Source: Meconema thalassinum (lineage: Eukaryota; Arthropoda; Insecta; Orthoptera; Tettigoniidae). Taken from it: 64,000 nt of DNA. Of the stretch, positions 55,641-64,000 are shown one piece after another; positions within the stretch are counted from its first letter, which is position 1; every line of letters begins with the position of its first letter. Where the stretch lies: the NCBI GenBank assembly GCA_946902985.2, contig OX336388.2:226508467-226572466 (forward strand). Direction: 5' to 3'. A program made the position numbers and the translations under genes. A model generated the notes under the pieces. The model did no database searches. It had not been told where the DNA came from and saw only the letters and a list, made by a program, of their open reading frames with translations.

Positions 55641-55935
55641 TTCCAACTTTCACTACCAGATCTCAATGATACCAAGTGGTGAACGTTGGAACTTTGATAG
55701 AGCGTTACAACGAAATCTAACGTAAAAATTTAGCTCCACACAAGTTTAGTCTGTGGAAGGATCTTGTACATGCCATAATCTATGACATGAGACCGCCGGC
55801 TCATCTTCCTCTCCGAAGGAAGGCATAATGAAGGATTTTAACGCTCTAAAAAATCCGACGACTTCGGCCGGGTTTGAACCCGCGATCTTGGGCATATAAG
55901 CTCAAAATGCTACCAACTACGCCACCGAAGCCGCT
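55641..55935 (-). mobile_element. tRNA-headed SINE (family of 5065-5571), minus strand
   Basis: On the minus strand it reads GCTTCGGTGGCGTAGTTGGT, GATCGCGGGTTCAAACCCGG and GTCGTCGGATTTTTTAGAGC, with the body continuing to about 55641. It faces the copy at 55318 head to head across the intervening fragment. Confidence 0.8.
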
Positions 55936-56262
55936 CACAAATTTTTTTTTGTCGTGTAGCCTCCTGAGAGGCCGAGTGCAGGTCTTTCTAGTCGACGCCC
56001 ATGGGCGACCTGCGCGTCGGGATGAGAGATGGAATGGATGAAGATGAATGAAACTGGGCAAGGATGTGGAAGGAAGCGGCCGTGGCCTGTCAGAAGGTAC
56101 TGTCCCAGCATATCCTGGTGTTGAAAATGGGAAACCACGGAAAACCATTTCAGGGACAGCCGATGGTGGGGCTCGAACCCACGCATCTACCGAGTCAGCA
56201 GAGAGCTTGGCCCTATGACCAAACGGTGCGCTTTAGCCAGCGTAGCCACTACTGTCGGTACA
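55936..56262 (-). mobile_element. tRNA-derived SINE, minus strand
   Basis: On the minus strand it has ACGCTGGCTAAAGCGCACCG, GATGCGTGGGTTCGAGCCCC as B-box, then ATGGTTTTCCGTGGTTTCCC and a 3' part GACTAGAAAGACCTGCACTC. A T/A-rich tail lies at 55937-55950. Confidence 0.65.
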
Positions 56263-56668
56263 AAATAATAATAATAATAATAATTATAATATCGTATGGC
56301 CTCGGGTGCCAGGTGCAAGCTTTATTTGACGCCCAGAGGGCAACTTGCATGTCGAATTTCGTCGTTCCTCGGAATGCTATGAAAGTCAAGGAGGTTAGGT
56401 ATCTAAGCTCCTTGAACACTATAGCGCTTTCTAGTAGAGAAATGAGGAACTTTGTGTTGGCGGAAACTCCCGAGATTAATTTTGCCATTATGAACACGGC
56501 CTACTGAATTCAAATGGGTTCTTTAACATGCCAACAACATATGACATCCATGTCGTGATTTCTGTCGCCTTTCATAAATCACTTACCACGGCCAGGAGCG
56601 AACCTGAAAGCTTGAGGTTGGTAGTCCGACACGATAACAACTCACCCACCGATGCAAACAATGCATGT
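56263..56668 (-). mobile_element. tRNA-derived SINE of another family, minus strand
   Basis: On the minus strand the head is CATCGGTGGGTGAGTTGTTA with CAGGTTCGCTCCTGGCC as B-box. The body includes GGCGACAGAAATCACGACAT, and the (ATT)n tail is at 56264-56285 after the conserved GGCACCCGAGGCCATACGAT. Confidence 0.62.
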
Positions 56669-56679
56669 CTTAAGGCGAC

Positions 56680-57176
56680 CTCGGTGGCGTAGTTGGTAGC
56701 ATACTGAGCTTCTATGCCCAAGATCATGGGTTCAAATCCAGCCGAAGTCGTCGGATTTTTAAGAGCGTTAAGAATCCCTCAGTATGCATTCCTTCGGAGG
56801 GGAAGTAAAGCCGGCGGTCCCATGTCATAGATTTATGGCATGATAAAGAACCTTCCACTAATTACACCTATGTGAAGCTAACTTTTAGGTTACCTTTGAC
56901 AAACGGTCTTAGGTTCCAGGATCCGACTGCGGTGGCAACTAATAACAAAGTTCAGAATTTGTTGGTCGTTGACGGTAGCGTTTGGTAGGAAAAGTTGGAA
57001 CCACAATGCAATCTTGTGTCTGCAGTCCTTACTTGAATTAAAAACAGGTAACACCAATAATACATCCATTACAAATAACATGGGTTATCAGACAGATTCT
57101 ACACACACCCAAAGTACACGGGGCGACATGACCGCGTTGTCGCAGCCCCTAAACTGAGGAACCAACCAACAATCTC
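56680..57176 (+). mobile_element. tRNA-headed SINE, near full length (family of 5065-5571)
   Basis: GACCTCGGTGGCGTAGTTGG and ATGGGTTCAAATCCAGCC are followed by all body blocks including ACACACACCCAAAGTACACG and GTCGCAGCCCCTAAACTGAG. It is the best partner for the copy at 5065. I see no clear target duplication. Confidence 0.82.
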
Positions 57177-57688
57177 GCTTCTTCTGTCCACTCACGTCAG
57201 GTGACTTGAGTTGCCTGAATCTGTTGGAGAGACCGAAGTGTGTTTTGTTTCCATAACACCACTGTTCCTCCCCATATGTATTTTTATCTCTGTTTCTATT
57301 TGATAACACCCGCTCTTTGGGGTTAGGGAAGAGCAGAGCAGGGGACTTGGTATTTTTGTGAGATCAGTAGCAGGCAGACAGCTCAGTCTTTTATTTTGTC
57401 AAGTGCAGGAGTAGATGGCTCAAGGGTTTACCATCGCCTCTGATTGGTTAATCCTCATCGCGACAGCTTTTCGAACTTGGAGCTGGACAGGCCACACTGT
57501 CAACTGAAGAGGGGTGGGGGCATTCAGGCTATAATGCAAAGGGCTGAGGGGGAGACACTTCTGATACCGTACAGGTGTGCACATTAAGTTAGCATTCTGA
57601 GTGAGAAATGTTCGTATGTACCATTTTAACATTTGCCTGAAATAAGTGTGGGAAACCCCTAGCAAAACCACGCTCAAGATGGCTGCTG
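57177..57688. other. Unassigned sequence, target region of the piggyBac-like insertion
   Basis: There is no recognised gene. Short ORFs on both strands have no domains. Confidence 0.45.
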
Positions 57689-57692
57689 TTAA

Positions 57693-58615
57693 CCCGGGAG
57701 AGGTGGCGCGGGGGACTTTGTGACCCCACGCAGTTTCGTTAAGCTGGGGTTTCTACATTTTACTAAACCCAGACCAAACCTGCCTCATACCTTTCCCCAC
57801 ATGCCTTATCTATTGTCTGAGGGCAATAGCCTATTAGTGGAAGGGATGAGGGCCGAGACAAATGTATTTTTATAGAGCCATGTTGCAATGTGTTCTGAAT
57901 GACCCTGCGCCACCAGTACCGCTGGCAGAGTGAACAGCTTACGTGTACTCCATGAGAATGTCGCTGTCTGATCGCGAAATAGAATTGATTGTAATTAAGT
58001 GTTAAAATAAAACATTATGAATCGTCCGAGCTACGAAGAGCAAGAATCCAGGGTGGTATCTCTTCTGCAAGACGTCGAAGAGGAAGACATATCAGGAGGT
58101 GAAAACAGTGATAGTGAAGTTGAAGTACAATTGCAGAATCTTTAAGTGATACTGATCAGAGTGCAGACGAAGAAGAAAATGACGATGATATGCCTCTTTC
58201 TCAGTGGATGTGTACCCTTTCTGGCAAAGACAGTTACAAAATGGAGCACAATACAACCACAATACAACAAGAGACTTCTCTAAAATGTGTCATTGGTTAA
58301 AAACTAGAATCCTACATTATCTAAAACTTGTCTAATCATTGATTTCGATATTGATAATAGGCAAACTGAAGTAAGAATTATCAGATATTTCATAAAAATA
58401 GATGATTTCCTGTCAGATCCGCACCATTTCTATTATAGAGTAAATAGCCGTTTATAATATGTGCATGACTTTCATTTTAGACAAGTATACTTGCTCATTA
58501 GTTCAGTGAATGTTTTAATGCCATATCACTAGCATAAACGAAATAATTGGGAGGGGTCAAAATGACCCCGCACCACCTCTAAAACGTTGCTCAAGTAAGC
58601 GCCGCCTCTCCGAGG
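57693..58615 (+). mobile_element. Internally deleted piggyBac-like element (923 bp)
   Basis: TTAA at 57689-57692 and 58616-58619 flanks inverted termini CCCGGGAGAGGTGGCGC and GCGCCGCCTCTCCGAGG, which match at 15 of 17 positions. Inside each end a further G/C-rich repeat occurs (GGGGGACTTTGTGACCCC on the left, GGGGTCAAAATGACCCC on the right). TTAA targets and CCC...GGG ends are defining for piggyBac. Only an N-terminal transposase scrap remains, so movement would need a helper. Confidence 0.85.
58017..58300 (+). pseudogene. piggyBac-like transposase N-terminal remnant
   Basis: ATG 58017 opens MNRPSYEEQESRVVSLLQDV followed by EEEDISGGENSDSEVEVQLQ and stops at 58143-58145. The adjacent frame continues SDTDQSADEEENDDDMPLSQ, then WMCTLSGKDSYKMEH, to a stop near 58300. 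An acidic N-terminus followed by a GKD-x-x-K/W segment is usual for piggyBac transposases. The DDD catalytic domain and C-terminal Cys-rich finger are absent. Confidence 0.6.
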
Positions 58616-58619
58616 TTAA

Positions 58620-59586
58620 CGCCAGTATAGGATCCTTCCATCTCCAAAACTCCCAGTTCCCACGTAAACTATTATCTAACACAGTTCCTGACAGGTCACG
58701 GATAATTCCGGAAATTCCTCCACAGAACAGAGCGAGCGAGTAGTCCAGTGTGAATTTACTGCAATGCCATCGATGACGCAATCCACGCTTTCTTTGTTTG
58801 TGTCCTTTGGCTGCCACAAAGAAGATGCTTTGAAGCTGAGCAGAGACAACTGTCTCCAGACACAGGCCCGAGGGGCAAACGGGGATGTACCCCCTGGGGC
58901 CGGGAAGGTAAAAAGACGAAGAGTGGACAACTTCAGCTCCATTGTGGAATGTTCTTGTAAATGAACAAGTGAAAAGTGACCGAATCATTACAAAGCGAAT
59001 ATGTAACGAATTTTATAAATATCCCTAGTGTTATTCGCTTCCCTTCCGGGAAAAAGGCACAGTTGCCAGAATTCTAAACTTATTTTATAAAGTACGAAAG
59101 TTCTGTGTAGTGTGGAACGGTTCTTCTTGAATCTCTGAAGAATTCCACTATTTACTTGATGCATTTCAGAAAGGTGTATTTCTTATTCTTGAGGGGCCCA
59201 AACACGGTAGGATGCAATGAAAATGAAATTTTAAAAGCATACTGATCAACATCTAGAAGTAAAAGAACAAGCAATGAAAAATATAAAGACGAGTGGTTGA
59301 ATATGTGAAAACCAAGTAAACTGATATTCGGTATGAACATGCTAAATTCCATGGAGTTTTTAATGGATGAAAATAAAGCCAGATTGCTACTTCCAAAATA
59401 ATATATCAGGCAGAAAAAATGTAGGGGCCCTGTCCAGACAACATCGTCCAAGTAATACTGAAAAAATCAAGAATCCTGGGATCAGGTATCAGTGTTTGTG
59501 GAAAGTACATTGCGTCAAAAGATGCTAATGACCGATAGCACGGTACTGTAAAGAAGAACTGAAGAGGAAGAAGAAGCATAACAGGC
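58620..59586. other. Unassigned sequence
   Basis: Overlapping ORFs exist on both strands at 58557-58988 (143 and 66 codons). They have no recognisable domain, so a single unrecognised exon cannot be excluded. The remainder is AT-rich. Confidence 0.4.
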
Positions 59587-60272
59587 TTTATGTTCGACCC
59601 TAACTATTATGTGTCAGAAAACTGGATCATAATGATGGTCATTATAACACTATTTTTCATTATGAAACAGTTTCTCCCACCAATCAGAGCTCAAGAAACA
59701 GTTGTGTGACCAATTAGGTAGGGATACCTTCGCGCATGTGCTCAAAATCAAACATGTATATATAAATTGCCGAAATGGAAAGTGCACCGTCCATATGTTC
59801 ATGTAAATAAACTGGCGAATATGAGACAAGAAATAGCACTGTACCTTAATATTCTCAACTCCAATTTCTACACAGCGCATTGCTTTCAAACGACTTTGGT
59901 GACAATATTAGTGAATGCTATAGAGCTGGACGGCAGGCTGTAAACAATAGGTGTTCTGTGTTGGCAAACAAAGTGAATGGTCTCTGCTTTCGGAGTGCCT
60001 TGACCCACGCATTCGCTGTGTTCAGTCAGCAAAGCCAGCGCGCCATGTTCACTAACTGAATTTACTGAATCCCACAGATATTTATGAATATTTATGTCAA
60101 AACATATTATAATAAAGTTATAATTATCGTCGAACATAAACAGTCGTATGCAACTCACCTATAATGGTAATTAAGACACTCGTATGGAAATTATAAATCT
60201 CGCCTACGCTCGTTTTATGAACATACTCGTTTCTTAATTATTGTCATTATAGGCTCGTTGCATAATGTACTA
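59587..60272 (+). repeat. Family C hairpin-rich repeat, copy 3
   Basis: This is the cleanest copy. TTTATGTTCGACC starts at 59587 and its inverse GTCGAACATAAA is at 60129-60140, followed by the terminal hairpin 60150-60261. Between them lie a near-palindrome TGATGGTCATTATAACAC, a TATATAAATTGCCGAAATGG block and CGCGCATGTGCTC. Confidence 0.8.
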
Positions 60273-60358
60273 CTGTATTACGCACGATGCCGCCCAGAAA
60301 TAATGCAAAAGCGGTTCCGGGGTACAGTCACACGACATGGGGAAGGTTCTAGTGAGTA

Positions 60359-61778
60359 ACAAGAAGTTCCGTGAAGAACTATACAGCCTACTTTTCATGC
60401 CAATGATTATTCTACAGTATATGAACCTATCTAGAATAATGACGAAATTAAGTTGGTAATATAGAAATATCTCATTATTTCAAAATATACCTGGTATAAT
60501 GTAGCCTAATAGAGCACTACAGTTGGCAGCCCTGGTGACTGAATATAATCTTAGTTCCACCTCTTAAGGTACAGAATACAAAATTTGGTTGAAGTCCAAT
60601 GGACGTTACATGCAGTTAGACACTGGATCTATCAGCACGCGAAAAAGCATGTTGCCAACAATACCATGCGTGTGCTGGTTAGAAATAATCTGAATTATTA
60701 TGATATCTTGTTGTGCCAATTTTGGATGAAATCCATTTGTTAGTATAGAAGTTACATGTATTTTAAAATTGGACATATCAGCAGGCATAGAATCATGTTG
60801 GCAGCACCGCCTTGTATTAATTACTCCAAATTAATCTAGAATGTCAGGTGCTATACGTGTGCAAAGTATAGAGCTGTTGGCTTGCATACTTTCTGATATA
60901 TTGATATTAGGGTAAAAAGAATATAGACAGCATTTATTAACAGTTGGCAGCCCTGATTGCTCTTAACAATACTTATAGTCATATCTGTTATGGTACACAT
61001 TGCACATACGAAATTTGGTTAAAATCCAACTGATAGTATAGAAGTTACATGTATTTAAAAATTGGTACTATCAGCAGGCTTATAATCATGTTGGTAGAAC
61101 TGACGTATATAAGTTACTCCAAATTAATCTAAAATGTCAAAATATACGTGTGCATAGTTTAAAGCTGTTGGCTTGCATACTTTCTGATATATTGGTATTT
61201 GGATTTAAACAAATAGAGAGAACAATTATTAACAGTTGGCAGCCCTGGTGGCTCTTAAGATTACGCTCAGTCATATGTGTTTATGTACAGATATTACATA
61301 CAAAATTTGGTTGAAATCCAGTTGATAGTGTAGAAGTTATATGCATTTAAACATTGGACCTATCAGAAGGCTTAAAATTATTTTGGCAACACTGTCATAG
61401 TTGGCCTCCTGGAAATTAAACTGAAATAGTATTATCTACATGTGTGCCAATTTTGGAATAGCTCCCATGCATACCTTGCAAGATATCCAACATGGAGCTC
61501 AAATTTCTAGTGTGTTTTTTCAGCAGTTGGTAGCACTGACATCATTTTCAAATATGGACGTGAGCTATTCCGGTGCTCATCTTTACTCATACTAAATTTG
61601 GTTTTGATTGCTGCAGCCGTTTAGGAGTTGATAGGGGGGGGGGGGACACACACACAGCCAGACAGACAGACAGAAGGACAGACAGACAGACAGACAGATA
61701 GACACACATTTTCCCGGATCGATCTGATAAGACTACTTTTTCCTCATTTTTGCAAAATGTGAAAAGTAGGCTAAAAAT
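60359..61778 (+). mobile_element. Helentron-like element, subfamily alpha, copy 2
   Basis: It is collinear with 10039-11431. The 5' end ACAAGAAGTTCCGTGAAGAAC is followed by AGCCTACTTTTC, the internal GTTGGCAGCCCTG blocks recur, and a G-run and (GACA)n tract lie at 61636-61705. The hairpin CTACTTTTTCCTCATTTTTG pairs with CAAAATGTGAAAAGTAG, and the element ends at AGGCTAAAAAT. Confidence 0.7.
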
Positions 61779-62554
61779 TCCACTCCCACAATCGTCAAAG
61801 GCAAGATGTTCCTCATTCCTAAAAAAAAAAAAAAAAAAAAAAAAAACGAGCCCTACAGTAGTCGCAGTTGATGTGTAACATCTGGCATAGAAGAAATTGC
61901 ACGTGAAATTGTTGATACACCGGTATTTTATACTATTATTGGCACAAATATTAATCTATTGTAAAAGGGAGTGTTTTACAGATATTGTAGTTTATAATAC
62001 GGAACTCATTTTATTAGATGATTTGTTGCTTCCACCAGCACTAGCCTAAATAAAGAATACGATATGGATCAACTAGATTAATAGTCGAGACACCGCTCAT
62101 AACCTTAAATTCCTTATAAATGTGTCCTCTTCATTCACAGACCAGCACGTAATTTCATATGGATTCTGTTAAAATGAGTCATATTGATATGATTAGCAGC
62201 AGAGTATCAAGAAGGCAGTGCGAGAGTATAAATATCAAGTAGGCAGTGAAGAAAAAGAAGAGAGTCTTGGAATTGTTATGTAGGCGATTATTAGTGTGTA
62301 AATTAAACAGATTTTTGTGTGTTGATGAATGCCCAGGAGGGATACGATCCAGCTGGCAGTGCGTCTTACACACTTCCGTCCCATTTTTCAAAATCACTCC
62401 CACAAAAACATCCAGCAACTGAGTGGAAAAATGTTACTGTTTTAACTTTCAGCGCCTAGTCTAGTCTGCAAGCTTCTAGTGTATTTGCGAATAAGTCGCC
62501 TCCATTATCCCCTATTAGCAGTTAGCACTACGGCCCCTCTGCTTCTACACCGGC
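61779..62554. other. Unassigned sequence with a 26-base A tract
   Basis: A run of 26 A at 61821-61846 could be the tail of a retroposed sequence, but I see no recognisable body on its 5' side. No gene is evident in the rest. Confidence 0.45.
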
Positions 62555-62946
62555 CACTTCGGTGGCGTAGTTGGTAGCATGCTGAGCTTCTATGCCCAAG
62601 GTCGCGGGTTCAAACCCGGACGAAGTCATCGGATTTTTTAAAAGCGTTGAAATCTCTCAGTATGCCTTCGGAGGGGAAGTAAAGCCGGCGGTCCCATATC
62701 ATAGATTTATGGCATGAAAAAGAACCTTCCACTAACTAAATTTGTGTGAAACTAAGTTTTAGGTTAGATTTGACTAACGCTCTTAGGTTCCAACGTTCAT
62801 TGCCAGGAGCCGACTGCGGTGGCATCTAGTAACAAAGTTCGTTGACAGTGGCGTTTGGTAGCAAAATAAGGAACTAATTGAAAATTGAATGTCTGAGTCT
62901 TTAATTGAATTAAAAACTGATAACACACACTAATACAGCCATCACA
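62555..62946 (+). mobile_element. tRNA-headed SINE (family of 5065-5571), 3'-truncated
   Basis: CACTTCGGTGGCGTAGTTGG, GCGGGTTCAAACCCGGAC and the body run to ACACTAATACAGCCATCAC. There the Helentron-like fragment begins. Confidence 0.8.
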
Positions 62947-63206
62947 TGGAGTTCTAAATTCAATTGCGGTTTTTCAGCAGTTGGTAGCACTGCCATCATT
63001 TTCCATTATGGGCTTGAGATATTCAGGTACAGGTCTTTACTCATACTAAATTTGGTTTTGATAGCTAGAGCCAATTAGGAGTTTATAGTGGGGGCACACA
63101 GCCAGACAAGCAGACAGAAGGACAGAAACACACACATTTTCCCGGATCGATCTCATAAGTCTACTTCATCCTCATATTTGCAAAATGTTAAAAGTAGGCA
63201 AAAAAT
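62947..63206 (+). mobile_element. Helentron-like element, subfamily alpha, 3' fragment (copy 4)
   Basis: This matches the last ~260 bp of the alpha copies: TTTTTCAGCAGTTGGTAGCA, a short GACA tract, TTTCCCGGATCGATCTCATA, and the degraded hairpin ending AAAAGTAGGCAAAAAAT. Confidence 0.68.
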
Positions 63207-63454
63207 AAAGAATACAATTTAATAAAAATTTAAATTAGACACAAATATGCTTGTAAAATTAAAAATAAATAAGCTTATAAAAATCAAAATAATCATTCCA
63301 TCAGTTTCCCCCACAGGATTTCTCGATTTATGCACACAATAAAAATAAATAAGCGTATAAAAATTAAAATTATAATAATTTTATCGTCTTAATTCTAAAA
63401 TAAAAAGATTAAAATAAATGTGAACAATAAAATGTAAAAGAAACAACGGAAAAA

Positions 63455-63624
63455 GCGGGATTACAGATTTCGTTGGTAAAAACAGAGATGATGACAAGTG
63501 ATCGGAAATACACTAAGAAAATGATAAAAACAAATTATGGGAGCATGAGGGTCACTGGCCGATTTAAATAACTTGGAGAAATAATTAGTAGCAATGGAAC
63601 GGATAAATTGGCAATTGACAACAA
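63455..63624 (+). pseudogene. RTE-like LINE scrap
   Basis: The frame GLQISLVKTEMMTSDRKYTK, then NYGSMRVTGRFK, a stop, then LGEIISSNGTDKLAID corresponds to LQISFEKTEVMT...YGKINRVEKFKYLGEII of the LINE at 7624. It is cut by the beta Helentron-like insertion at 63626. Confidence 0.68.
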
Positions 63625-63625
63625 A

Positions 63626-64000
63626 ACAAGTAGTTCCGTGAAGAACTATACAGCCTAATTTCATATATCCTACTCATGTTAATTGCCTCTATCAACATAC
63701 AAAATTTCAGTTTGATTGTTGTGATAGATTCGTAGATATTGAGAACCGTCTAAATATTTCTGATGGTCGCCAGTTTGGATTTTTATTTATGTACTATTAC
63801 ATGAAGATTATTGTGTACGTGTGGTATTCAAAATTCAATCGCATGATTAGGACACAAGAAGTAAAAACGAGATTTTAAAATTTCGCACAGCTGCCATCTT
63901 GTGGTTATGACAACAATTGAAATAAATTAGATACCAGTGGATTAACATTTGTATAAGCATTTAACATGTAAAGTTTCACTGCACTCGGATAGTGAAATCG
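63626..64000 (+). mobile_element. Helentron-like element, subfamily beta, copy 2, cut by window end
   Basis: ACAAGTAGTTCCGTGAAGAAC, CTATACAGCCTAATTTCAT and the following blocks match 39251 onward for as long as the sequence runs. Confidence 0.68.

Noticed and set aside
58557..58988. 143-codon minus-strand ORF next to the piggyBac-like element.
   Set aside because: It runs across the right end of the transposon into flanking DNA and has no domain. A competing ORF lies on the other strand.

Overview
This is eukaryotic, repeat-dominated intergenic DNA, almost certainly from a large-genome arthropod and most likely an insect. The reasons are AT-rich sequence with no dense gene layout, many tRNA-headed SINEs, several RTE-like and CR1-like LINE relics, a Penelope-like GIY-YIG relic, a piggyBac-like remnant, Helentron-like non-autonomous elements and a degenerate array of the arthropod telomere unit TTAGG. 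I cannot name the species. I found no host gene with convincing exon structure. The only long, intact, plausibly functional ORF is a 280-residue FLYWCH-type zinc finger protein.

The centrepiece is a 15.7 kb foldback element at 16263-31988. It has two near-identical inverted arms of about 6.4 kb (16263-22692 and 25608-31988) around a 2.9 kb single-copy loop (22693-25607). It is flanked by a perfect 6-bp target duplication TTCATA (16257-16262 and 31989-31994), and each end reads 5'-AGTAGTAGGGAACTTTAG inward. A 6-bp duplication, a 5'-AG terminus, long inverted repeats and a length near 15 kb are the published hallmarks of Maverick/Polinton elements, but none of the Polinton genes is visible. The loop carries the FLYWCH gene, a 338-bp TTAGG-like array and two arrays of a GCTCCCA-containing unit. 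I read it as a non-autonomous, cargo-carrying giant foldback that probably uses, or once used, Polinton integration machinery.

Layout. 1-5884: Helentron-like fragment, two copies of a ~700-bp repeat (family D), one of which contains eleven tandem ~101-bp units, tRNA-derived SINEs and LINE scraps. 5885-9476: nearly full-length RTE-like LINE with one frameshift and one stop. 10039-11431: Helentron-like element. 11827-12772: Penelope-like endonuclease relic between inverted repeats. 12773-16256: AT-rich unique-looking DNA. 16257-31994: the foldback and its target duplications. 32000-39250: LINE relics, SINEs and a ~680-bp hairpin-rich repeat (family C). 39251-40681: second Helentron-like subfamily. 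40827-45345: a second, more decayed LINE of the same family and a third 3' piece split by a SINE. 45448-53860: family C, Helentron-like copy, RTE and CR1-like relics. 53869-57176: Helentron-like copy and a SINE cluster. 57693-58615: internally deleted piggyBac-like element with TTAA ends. 59587-64000: family C, Helentron-like copies, SINE and a LINE scrap.

The genes shown do not form a pathway. Most features are transposable elements in various states of decay, often nested in one another, and nested target duplications give a relative order for several insertions. Coordinates of repeat ends are good to a few bases where a target duplication is given and otherwise to about 10-30 bases.
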